Positions 1-5,205 of a stretch of DNA of 8,087 bases are shown here, in pieces (within the stretch, counting starts at the first letter, position 1; each line of letters begins with the position of its first letter). The DNA lies in contig CAKVCJ010000075.1 of NCBI GenBank assembly GCA_934725655.1, positions 1 to 8,087 on the forward strand. The letters are read 5' to 3'. Below the pieces are notes generated by a model, which worked only from the letters and a program-made list of their open reading frames with translations, made no database searches and was not told the DNA's origin. Source of the stretch: an uncultured Brachyspira sp. (GTDB lineage: Bacteria; Spirochaetota; Brachyspiria; Brachyspirales; Brachyspiraceae). The position numbers were made by a program, and so were the translations under genes.

Positions 1-2
1 AG

Positions 3-1610
3 AGCAGTTATTATACAGATATAAAAAGCGATGAGAAATTTATCGATTTGGAGATACTTCCTAATTTGGAGTTTAAGGTGGTATCGGCTAACAGTTTGAT
101 AGAGCTTGATGATAAAGAAGTGAGTTTGATTTCTCTTACTTGGGACAAGAATGAACTTATAAAAAATATGGGGGCGTATTTTAATGCGAGCTATGGGAAT
201 AAGAATATTATTAGGGGGGAGATATTAAGGCTCATAAAGGAGTATTCTAATCATAATGCAAAGCTTGAAAATTATAATCCGTTTGATATGCTAAGGAGCT
301 ATGATTTTTTTGACAGCGGTTTGATGTTTGGAGTAGATAAATTTGATTTGGTGATAATGAACCCTCCATATTTTCAGCTTACTGGAAATCATCAGTATTT
401 GCATTATTTTGATAAGAAAGACAGTAAAGTTGCAGATATTTATCAATTATTTATGGAAATGGCTTTTATTAAATTGATTGATGAGGGGGGAATTGTAAGT
501 GCAGTAATATCTAATAAGTGGATGCGTGCAGGCTACGGCGAGAGAACGAGGAAGTTTTTATATAATAAAGCCTATGTATTTGAAATCATAGACTTGGGGG
601 CTAATTGGTTTGAAAGTGCCACCGTTGACACGAATATTATTACTTATGGAAAACGAAAAGCAGAGGTTCAGGATAAAATTAATTCGTATAAAATTAGTTT
701 GTGCGATGATATAATTAAAGCCAAAAAAGAAAAAGTATCAAGCGGCGAGAAAGAATGTTTTATTTATCCTAAAAAAGATAACAGCTCTTGGATAATTTTA
801 AATGAGGATGAAAGGTCTATATTAGAAAAGATACACAAATTTAAGCCTTTGAATGACTGGGATATCACTATCAACTACGGCATTAAAACAGGATTTAACG
901 AGGCTTTTATTATTGATGAGGCAACTAAAGAAAGATTAATTAAAGAAGATAGTAAAAGTGCAGAAATTATTAAACCTTTACTTAGAGGCAGGGACATAAA
1001 AAGATATTGTTATGATTTTAACAATTTGTATTTGATTAATGTTCATAATGGTTTGAAACATGAAAATATTGAACCTATCAATGTGGATAATTATCCAGCA
1101 GTAAAAAAACACTTGGATAAATATTCTAATAAATTGCAAAAGAGGGCAGATAAGGGAGATACTTTTTATAATTTGAGGGATTGTGCTTATTTAGAAGATT
1201 TTAGAAAAGAGAAAATTATATGGAAAGAAATGGGCAATAGTCCAGCTTTTATATATGATAAAGAGTCTTATTATACTAATGATACTTGTAGAATAATGGT
1301 TGGTAATCATTTAATTTTTTTATTATCAATTTTTAATTCAAAGTGTTGGGATTTTATATTTAAAAAGTTTTATTCAGGTGGTGGACTTGGTAACGATGGA
1401 TTTAGATATAAAAGTGAATTTATGTTAGATACTCCTATACCTGAACCCTATGAAGACACTGAAAACAAGTTAGTTAATCTAGTCGACGACATCATTCGCC
1501 TTAAAAAAAATAACAAAGACTCTTCCGATATTGAGGCGGAGGTTGATAAGATTGTATATTCGTTATACAATTTGACTGATGAGGAGATTAGGGTTATTGA
1601 GGGGGAGTAA
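3..1610 (+). CDS. Type IIG/Eco57I-like DNA adenine-N6 methyltransferase, 3' part (5' end outside window)
   Basis: The frame is open from the left edge, so this is a truncated gene. A TTG at 48 lies inside conserved sequence (ILPNLEFK...ANSLI, typical of the catalytic domain of this family) and is not the true start. The catalytic motif IV NPPY lies at nt 360-371, followed by FQLTG and the ISNKWMRAGYGERTR segment usual in Eco57I-type enzymes. The second half (about nt 870-1450) resembles a TaqI-like C-terminal specificity domain: GIKTGFNEAFIID, KPLLRGRDIKRY, then YYTNDTCRIMVGN. The C-terminal tail IVYSLYNLTDEEIRVIEG is also typical. Members transfer methyl from S-adenosylmethionine to adenine in a specific site, and large versions carry an N-terminal nuclease domain. 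The SAM-binding motif I and any nuclease lie upstream and cannot be seen. GC content falls in the specificity part (about 20% at 1321-1380) and rises again after 1440. A BREX PglX-type methylase is a less likely alternative. Confidence 0.88.
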   Translation, partial: SSYYTDIKSDEKFIDLEILPNLEFKVVSANSLIELDDKEVSLISLTWDKNELIKNMGAYFNASYGNKNIIRGEILRLIKEYSNHNAKLENYNPFDMLRSYDFFDSGLMFGVDKFDLVIMNPPYFQLTGNHQYLHYFDKKDSKVADIYQLFMEMAFIKLIDEGGIVSAVISNKWMRAGYGERTRKFLYNKAYVFEIIDLGANWFESATVDTNIITYGKRKAEVQDKINSYKISLCDDIIKAKKEKVSSGEKECFIYPKKDNSSWIILNEDERSILEKIHKFKPLNDWDITINYGIKTGFNEAFIIDEATKERLIKEDSKSAEIIKPLLRGRDIKRYCYDFNNLYLINVHNGLKHENIEPINVDNYPAVKKHLDKYSNKLQKRADKGDTFYNLRDCAYLEDFRKEKIIWKEMGNSPAFIYDKESYYTNDTCRIMVGNHLIFLLSIFNSKCWDFIFKKFYSGGGLGNDGFRYKSEFMLDTPIPEPYEDTENKLVNLVDDIIRLKKNNKDSSDIEAEVDKIVYSLYNLTDEEIRVIEGE

Positions 1611-1646
1611 AAGAGAACTATAAATTGGTGTATTTTGTAAATAAAT
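1530..1646 (+). repeat. Direct repeat, left copy: methyltransferase 3' end plus non-coding flank
   Basis: This matches 5201-5318. The coding part (27 codons including stop) aligns without gaps, with 19 of 26 amino acids identical and many silent differences. The non-coding flank right after the stop codon is better conserved: the first 17 bases are identical, then only short indels occur before a shared aaataaat. The offset between copies is 3671 bp. Beyond 1646 the two flanks diverge into different cargo genes. Confidence 0.85.
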
Positions 1647-1667
1647 ATTGTATAATAATTTTTTTAG

Positions 1668-1696
1668 TTGACATTTTTTTATTTATACTATATATT
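1668..1696 (+). promoter_or_regulatory. Sigma70-type promoter of the two-gene cassette
   Basis: A perfect -35 TTGACA (1668-1673) and a -10 TATATT (1691-1696, one mismatch to TATAAT) are separated by the ideal 17 nt. A start of transcription near 1703 would give a leader of under 20 nt carrying an AAGGAG ribosome site at 1709-1714, 5 nt before the ATG at 1720. The cassette therefore appears to be transcribed independently of the methyltransferase. Confidence 0.7.
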
Positions 1697-1706
1697 TTTA
1701 TAGTAT
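1685..1706. promoter_or_regulatory. Inverted repeat overlapping the -10 box (candidate operator)
   Basis: The arms atactata (1685-1692) and tatagtat (1699-1706) are perfect 8-bp complements around a 6-nt spacer. They straddle the -10 box and the predicted transcription start, a position typical of a repressor operator. All bases but one pair per arm are A/T, so chance occurrence in AT-rich DNA is possible. No regulator gene is recognised in the cassette, so autoregulation by the 298-aa protein is only a guess. Confidence 0.4.
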
Positions 1707-1719
1707 AGAAGGAGCTTTT

Positions 1720-2616
1720 ATGGTTGTATATGCTTATACTATAGATAAAAAAAATATAGATGTAAAAACGGAATTCATAGATAAACTATTTCAAAAAATA
1801 TCTAATTTTAAAATTAAAGAACGTATGAGAAAACCTAATAATGAAAGTGATGAGTCTGATTTTGCATTATTTTGTAAAAAAGTAGATAATCATTTATTTG
1901 GGTTAATGATTAATATGGGTAAGGGACATGTTGAAGAAATACCAGTTCAAACATTAGAGAAAAAACAAGCAACATTACTTGATTTAGAAAAAGATATAAA
2001 AGAGCATATTGCAGGATTTAAAAAAAATATGTATTATTTTTGTATTTACAAGAATATATTAATATTAAGCGGAAATAAAGACAAAAGTATGAAATCATTT
2101 GATTTATATGTAAATTGGTTGTTTGAACTATTAGATGACAGATATTATATACATCCTATGATTTCAGATGCTAAAAAAGATAATTTAACACTTGATAATG
2201 TAAAAACCATAGAAGTAGATAATGTTATTTTAAATACTGATGATTCAAATAATGAAAATGTTACATTTAAAAAAGAAATATTTAATCTTTCAAATAAATT
2301 TAAGAATGTTATAATAAAAATGATTAATAGAGAAGATATAAATATTTCAGAAACAGATGTAAGGAATATTATAGATGCTAAAGTTATTTTTACAATAAAA
2401 AGATCTAAAAAGGGTACTAATGTTGAAGCTATAAAAAAAGCACTAAAAGTTTTAGATACAGATTATGTTAAAATTGTAGATAAGAAGGGGAGAAAGATAT
2501 CTTCTGAAAAGATTTTAGAAAAAAGAAATATTCCTTTAAAATATAATAAAGATAAGTATATAGATGAAGGTGATTTAATGAGAAAAATGTCTGATTATAT
2601 AAAAGAAATAATTTAA
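1720..2616 (+). CDS. Unrecognised 298-aa soluble protein, first gene of putative defence cassette
   Basis: The ATG is fixed by an AAGGAG ribosome site at 1709-1714 and by the promoter just upstream. I do not recognise the family. No signal peptide or membrane segment is visible, so it should be cytosolic. Residues 1-80 look like an alpha/beta domain. Residues 85-145 carry a helical stretch and then an aromatic-rich core (MYYFCIYKNILIL, 104-116; FDLYVNWLFELLDDRYYIHP, 127-146). Residues 150-180 are polar and probably a linker. The C-terminal part (182-298) is lysine-rich with alternating helices and strands (VIFTIKRSK, 222-230; DYVKIVDKKGRKI, 248-260), which could contact nucleic acid. No nuclease or ATPase motif is evident. 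The gene is much more AT-rich than tsaD (about 20% GC in a sample line), suggesting acquisition. It is followed after 5 nt by a membrane protein gene, and such pairing next to a methyltransferase suggests an anti-phage role. This is inference. Confidence 0.85.
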   Translation: MVVYAYTIDKKNIDVKTEFIDKLFQKISNFKIKERMRKPNNESDESDFALFCKKVDNHLFGLMINMGKGHVEEIPVQTLEKKQATLLDLEKDIKEHIAGFKKNMYYFCIYKNILILSGNKDKSMKSFDLYVNWLFELLDDRYYIHPMISDAKKDNLTLDNVKTIEVDNVILNTDDSNNENVTFKKEIFNLSNKFKNVIIKMINREDINISETDVRNIIDAKVIFTIKRSKKGTNVEAIKKALKVLDTDYVKIVDKKGRKISSEKILEKRNIPLKYNKDKYIDEGDLMRKMSDYIKEII

Positions 2617-2621
2617 TAATT

Positions 2622-3128
2622 ATGTTGATCTTTATAATAATATTTTTTTTATTGACTTTTATATCTTGTATAAATCCTATTAATTTATATATTTCCAAAA
2701 ATATAGAAAATATAATAAATATTAATGACATTTTGTTTAGTGCAATAGGGGTAATATTTTCTATAGGATTTAGTATATTATTAAGCTTTGATTTATTTTT
2801 AATAAAAAATGAGAGAAGTTTTGAAAATGTTACAAAAAAATTAGATAATATAAAGCGTTATACGCTGAATATATTTATATTATCATTAATAGTATATGTT
2901 ATATCTAAGATAATTCCACCAACACTCTTTGTTATATGGAAAATTTATATTTTGCCAATTTTATCAATATCTTTTTTTATATATAGTATAATATCACTTT
3001 CTTTTAATTTTAGTGAATTGTATAATCAAAAAGTAAAAATTATAAAAATCTTATTAGAAGAAGAAAAATTAAATATTTTAGAGAAAAAAGTTAAAGATGA
3101 AAATACAGATAACATTAAAACAGAATAA
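2622..3128 (+). CDS. Small membrane protein with about four transmembrane helices, second gene of cassette
   Basis: The protein has 168 residues. Hydrophobic segments lie at about 2-16, 37-61, 81-105 (with a PP kink at 99-100) and 107-129. A charged, probably helical or coiled-coil tail follows from about 132 to 168 (ILLEEEKLNILEKKVKDE region), likely in the cytoplasm. The start lies 5 nt after the preceding stop with no good ribosome site, so translation is probably coupled to the upstream gene and the two products should act together. I do not recognise the family. The layout (soluble protein of about 300 aa plus small four-helix membrane protein) resembles the general plan of two-component defence systems such as Kiwa (KwaA membrane protein, KwaB with DUF4868). 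However, the gene order here is reversed and I see no convincing DUF4868 sequence. Composition is as AT-rich as its partner. No terminator hairpin is evident after the stop, unless the repeat hairpins from 3190 serve that role. Confidence 0.82.
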   Translation: MLIFIIIFFLLTFISCINPINLYISKNIENIININDILFSAIGVIFSIGFSILLSFDLFLIKNERSFENVTKKLDNIKRYTLNIFILSLIVYVISKIIPPTLFVIWKIYILPILSISFFIYSIISLSFNFSELYNQKVKIIKILLEEEKLNILEKKVKDENTDNIKTE

Positions 3129-3140
3129 TTATTTTTTGCC

Positions 3141-3317
3141 TAATATGCGATAATGAACCGCACACTGTTACATATTCTACACTCTAAAGCTATGCCGTGC
3201 GGAATACCACTACGGCGAGTAGTGAATCGCACACTATTGAATACTATATACTCTAAACCTATGCCGTGCGGAGTGCCCGTATGGCGAATACTGCGGAATG
3301 CCACCTACGGCGAGTAG
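3141..3317 (+). repeat. Tandem copies of a 69-bp GC-richer intergenic repeat
   Basis: Two full units run from 3154 to 3222 and from 3223 to 3291, with period 69. Each begins tgaaYcgcacact, passes through ctctaaa.ctatgccgtgcgga and ends tacggcgagtag or tatggcgaatac. A third partial unit holding only the 3' half follows at 3292-3317. The first is preceded by taatatgcga at 3141-3150. Each unit can fold by pairing gccgt with acggc (3194-3198 with 3212-3216). In the second unit acggc is replaced by atggc, which still pairs through G-U. Related copies lie at 4174-4237 and, as a fragment, at 7171-7190, always between genes and in the same orientation. This is probably a dispersed intergenic element. 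A role as a transcript end or RNA stabiliser is possible but not shown. Confidence 0.8.
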
Positions 3318-3546
3318 AAAAAAATTCCTATTTCTGGGCTTATTATTTAAAAAAATTTGTTTAACTATATAGGGTGTACCATTCGGGTATTTCCTCGCTA
3401 CGCTCGGTCAGGTGGTGGGAATACTAAATTTTAAAAATTTTTTCTTACCCCTTATTTTTTTAATTCGGTGGCGGCGTTGTGGTTATGGCGGTGGGGTGAG
3501 TGTTAGCGTTGGGGTTAGGTGGGGGCTATGCGTGAGATTGTGCTCA
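3318..3546. other. Non-coding region with imperfect hairpin and G-rich stretch
   Basis: No credible gene is seen here. An imperfect hairpin pairs gtatttcc (3387-3394) with ggaatac (3418-3424), one base bulged, around a GC-rich loop containing cctcgctacgctcgg. From about 3465 the plus strand becomes abruptly G-rich and C-poor, with G runs at 3493-3496, 3511-3514, 3521-3525 and 3552-3557, in contrast to the AT-rich surroundings. The 81-codon frame open across this region (GTG 3412 to 3657) has a low-complexity Gly/Val/Arg-rich translation and overlaps the DUF2442 gene antisense, so it is not called. Short pieces resembling the 69-bp repeat end (ggcgagtag, 3560-3568) suggest this stretch is also repeat-derived. 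Confidence 0.5.
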
Positions 3547-3801
3547 TTAGTGGGGGGTAGGCGAGTAGTCGTAATACAAAGTGTTGCAGGAGATATCCAA
3601 ATCGTCATTCCAAGAAATACCATATCCCCCAACATCTACTTTTACAAGATTAAATAAATCCCTATCTTTCAAAATTTCAAACTCTTTATGTTCAGAGATT
3701 AGTTTTTTTATATCGTAATATTTTATCTCTTCATTTTCAAATATTATCTCTAAAATAAGATTATCCAAAGCTTTAACATTTTTAATTTTATGGAAAGTCA
3801 T
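3547..3801 (-). CDS. DUF2442 family protein (intact copy)
   Basis: An 84-aa protein, close to the usual family size. The family signature is the C-terminal block from about 50 to 76: LFNLVKVDVGGYGISWNDDLDIS followed by CNTLYY. The N-terminal half (IKNVKALDNLILEIIFENEEIKYYDIKKL) forms the expected beta-rich part. The start ATG (3799-3801) lies 2 nt after the stop of the DUF4160 gene, so the two form a tight operon. DUF2442 proteins are often found next to DUF4160 proteins and the pair is suspected to be toxin-antitoxin-like, but no biochemical role is established that I can cite. The family motif normally ends just after the LYY. Here the last residues (YSPTPH) are read from sequence beyond the region shared with the second copy, i.e. 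from repeat-like DNA. The natural 3' end may thus have been replaced. Confidence 0.85.
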   Translation of the reverse strand: MTFHKIKNVKALDNLILEIIFENEEIKYYDIKKLISEHKEFEILKDRDLFNLVKVDVGGYGISWNDDLDISCNTLYYDYSPTPH

Positions 3802-3803
3802 AA

Positions 3804-4058
3804 TTACTCCAAAGGTTCTAATTGTTTAAAGTTTTGAGTCTCCCACATATTTAAAAGTTCATCTTGATTATCTTTAGCCCATTCCAATACAAGAGAATGT
3901 GCTTTATTAGGTAAATCACCTTCTATCATTTTTAATTCATTTATATCAATAACTCCCACATACTCACCATATATAGCGTGAAAATGTGGAGGATTATGTT
4001 CTTTCTGTTGAAAATACATTTTAATAATGATACCATAAAATCTTGATATAACAGGCAT
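3804..4058 (-). CDS. DUF4160 family protein (intact copy)
   Basis: An 84-aa, full-length family member. Diagnostic features are the N-terminal PVISRFYGIIIKMYF, the histidine-rich HNPPHFHA at residues 21-28, GEYVGVIDI (31-39), EGDLP (46-50) and the helical VLEWAKDNQDELLNMW (57-72), ending with LEPLE. The start is supported by an AAGGA ribosome site (plus-strand 4066-4070) 7 nt upstream and by a promoter further upstream. It is the first gene of a two-gene operon with DUF2442. The histidine cluster could bind metal or nucleic acid, but function is unknown. A toxin-antitoxin-like role is inferred from the constant pairing with DUF2442 and from the neighbouring hicAB. Confidence 0.88.
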   Translation of the reverse strand: MPVISRFYGIIIKMYFQQKEHNPPHFHAIYGEYVGVIDINELKMIEGDLPNKAHSLVLEWAKDNQDELLNMWETQNFKQLEPLE

Positions 4059-4082
4059 TTTGCAGTCCTTATTTTTTAATTA

Positions 4083-4111
4083 ATTTTAACATATAGATTA
4101 TGTTTTTACAA
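4083..4111 (-). promoter_or_regulatory. Promoter of the DUF4160-DUF2442 operon
   Basis: Read on the minus strand, TTGTAA (plus 4106-4111) and TAAAAT (plus 4083-4088) are 17 nt apart. Transcription would start near 4076, just before the AAGGA ribosome site. Both boxes are preserved in the decayed second copy (plus 5166-5171 and 5143-5148). Confidence 0.5.
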
Positions 4112-4173
4112 ATGGTTTATTGTTGTTTAATGTATGATAGATTGATTGTTGCTGAAAACTAATTGTTGTATAA

Positions 4174-4237
4174 TGAACCTCACTTTAGTACATACAATAT
4201 TAAACTATGGCGTGCGGAAAGCCCGTATGGCGAATAC
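4174..4237 (+). repeat. Single diverged copy of the 69-bp intergenic repeat
   Basis: It starts tgaacctcac, passes through taaactatggcgtgcgga and ends gcccgtatggcgaatac, matching the units at 3154-3291 but about 5 nt shorter. The outer gccgt arm is changed to ggcgt, so only an inner cgg/ccg stem remains. The -35 box of hicA begins at the very next base, so the element abuts that promoter. Confidence 0.7.
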
Positions 4238-4265
4238 TTGATTTTATACTTAATAACTTTATAAT
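4238..4265 (+). promoter_or_regulatory. Promoter of hicAB, close to the start codon
   Basis: A -35 TTGATT (4238-4243) and a perfect -10 TATAAT (4260-4265) are separated by 16 nt. The hicA ATG is at 4272, so a start of transcription at the usual 6-8 nt after the -10 would fall on or next to the first codon. No ribosome site is present before the ATG. Confidence 0.6.
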
Positions 4266-4271
4266 AAAATT

Positions 4272-4520
4272 ATGGATAAAAAAGAAGTCATTACTAAACT
4301 TAAAAACAATAACAAAAATATTAAGTACTCTTATTTTTGTAATATTGTAGAGTCTTTTGGTTTTGTGTGTAAAAGACAAAGAGGAAGCCATAGAATATAT
4401 TCTAAAGTAGGGGTTAGTGAATTAATTAATATACAAAATGTTAATGGAGAGGTGAAACCTTATCAAGTTAAACAATTTTTATTTCTTGTAAAAAAATACA
4501 GATTAGAGGAGCAATTATGA
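4272..4520 (+). CDS. hicA: HicA-type toxin (mRNA interferase)
   Basis: An 82-aa protein with the full HicA layout: an N-terminal helix region (KEVITKLKNNNKNIKYSYF), then IVESFGFVCKRQRGSHRIY with the catalytic histidine in GSH (His40), then strand residues LINIQNVNGEVKPYQVKQFL (51-70) and the terminal helix. HicA proteins are double-stranded-RNA-binding-fold ribonucleases that cleave mRNA and stop translation when not neutralised by HicB. The stop codon overlaps the hicB start (ATGA, 4517-4520), indicating translational coupling. No Shine-Dalgarno sequence precedes the ATG and the -10 box is only 6 nt upstream, so the mRNA may be leaderless. The key residue is intact, so the toxin is probably functional. 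Confidence 0.93.
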   Translation: MDKKEVITKLKNNNKNIKYSYFCNIVESFGFVCKRQRGSHRIYSKVGVSELINIQNVNGEVKPYQVKQFLFLVKKYRLEEQL

Positions 4521-4693
4521 AATACAGCATCAAAATTTTTTATAGTGAAGAGGATGAAGGTTATATAGCTTTATCAGAAGAATTAGATAATATAAGTGCT
4601 TTCGGAGCAACAGAGGAAGAAGCTTTAAAAGAAATAAAAAATGTTATAGCATTATATTTTGAAGAGAAAAATATACCATTAAAGAAATCATAA
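4517..4693 (+). CDS. hicB: HicB-type antitoxin, short form
   Basis: Only 58 codons long. It starts MKYSIKIFYSEEDEGYIALSEEL and continues with ISAFGATEEEALKEIKNVIALYFEE, the classic partly degraded RNase H-like fold of HicB in which the usual DxxG/Y region is EDEGYIA. The ATG overlaps the hicA stop by 4 nt, and the ribosome site GAGGAG lies at 4506-4511. HicB binds and inhibits HicA. The C-terminal ribbon-helix-helix or helix-turn-helix domain found in longer HicB proteins is absent, as the protein ends at KNIPLKKS, so autorepression by DNA binding is unlikely with this protein alone. It ends 15 nt before the end of a convergent DUF2442 remnant. Confidence 0.9.
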   Translation: MKYSIKIFYSEEDEGYIALSEELDNISAFGATEEEALKEIKNVIALYFEEKNIPLKKS

Positions 4694-4708
4694 ATATTGC
4701 AATTTTAT

Positions 4709-5005
4709 TTAAAGTTTATAGTTAGATATGATTTTGATGTGTAGTGTTGTGAAATTACTGTTTGGGTAAAGCTCATAATACAAAGTGTTGCATGAGATAT
4801 CTAAATCGTCATTCCAAGAAATACCATATCTTCCAACATCTACTTTTACAAGATTGAATAAATTTCTATCTCTCAAAATTTCAAACTCTTTATGTTCAGA
4901 GAGTAGTTTTTTTATATCATAATATTTTATCTCTTCATTTTCAAATATTATCTCTAAAATGGGATTATCTAAAACTTTAACATTTTTAATTTTATAGAAA
5001 GTAAT
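4709..5005 (-). pseudogene. DUF2442 second copy, start codon lost
   Basis: The region is collinear with the intact DUF2442 gene (offset 1204 bp, about 93% identical by hand alignment over the shared 371 nt). The frame has no internal stop over 98 codons, but the ATG has become ATT (plus 5003-5005) and no other good start lies nearby. The conserved GGYGISW has changed to GRYGISW. After LYYEL the reading frame runs into unrelated sequence and continues about 20 residues further than the intact copy's family motif. Initiation at AUU is known but rare, so weak expression cannot be excluded. Confidence 0.75.
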
Positions 5006-5205
5006 AATTACTCCAAAGGTTCTAATTGTTTAAAGTTTTGAGTCTTCCAGATATTTAAAAGTTCGTCTTGATTATTTTTAGCCCATTCCAATACAAGATA
5101 ATATGCTTTATTATATAAATCATCTTCTATCATTTTTAATTCATTTTAACATATAGATTATGTTTTTACAAATGGTTTATTGTTGTTTAATGTATGGTAG
5201 ATTGA
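4776..5205. repeat. Direct repeat, right copy of the DUF2442-DUF4160 region
   Basis: Bases 4776-5146 match 3572-3942 without gaps, with about 25 substitutions. Bases 5147-5205 match 4087-4145 nearly perfectly. The 144 bp between these blocks in the left copy (3943-4086) are missing here. The missing piece is bounded by near-identical 14-mers (3929-3942 and 4073-4086, one mismatch), the signature of a slippage or short-homology deletion. The two copies lie in the same orientation and bracket the hicAB locus and one intergenic repeat. Confidence 0.9.
5008..5133 (-). pseudogene. DUF4160 second copy, N-terminus deleted
   Basis: Only the last 41 residues remain (MIEDDLYNKAYYLVLEWAK and onward to LEPLE), matching residues 44-84 of the intact protein. 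The 144-bp deletion removed residues 1 to about 39 including the HNPPHFHA motif, the start codon and the ribosome site. Conserved EGDLP has become EDDLY. The promoter boxes survive, and the internal ATG at 5131-5133 now lies about 10 nt from the -10 box, so a fragment could in principle be made. Loss of function is far more likely. Confidence 0.8.

Noticed and set aside
48..50. TTG as the methyltransferase start
   Set aside because: The frame remains open to the left edge and family-typical residues precede the TTG; the start lies outside the window.
224..229. Phase-variable G6 tracts in the methyltransferase (also 485-490)
   Set aside because: Runs of six are short for slippage switching and the frame is intact; no evidence of variation is available.
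1635..1656. Promoter TTGTAA / TATAAT upstream of the cassette
   Set aside because: The spacing is only 10 nt; the promoter at 1668-1696 is far better.
2468..2731. 87-codon minus-strand reading frame
   Set aside because: Antisense to the junction of the two cassette genes, with low-complexity Ile/Leu/Phe content and no start signals.
3154..3317. CRISPR array
   Set aside because: The units are adjacent 69-bp tandem copies similar along most of their length, without short conserved repeats separated by unique spacers, and no cas genes are seen.
3493..3557. Canonical G-quadruplex
   Set aside because: Loops of 14 and 26 nt are too long for a confident call; kept only as an unusual composition note.
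3412..3657. 81-codon plus-strand reading frame
   Set aside because: Starts with GTG and no ribosome site, gives a low-complexity Gly/Val/Arg product and overlaps the well-supported DUF2442 gene antisense.
4200..4391. 63-codon minus-strand reading frame
   Set aside because: Covers the hicA promoter and the 5' half of hicA antisense; no recognisable domain.
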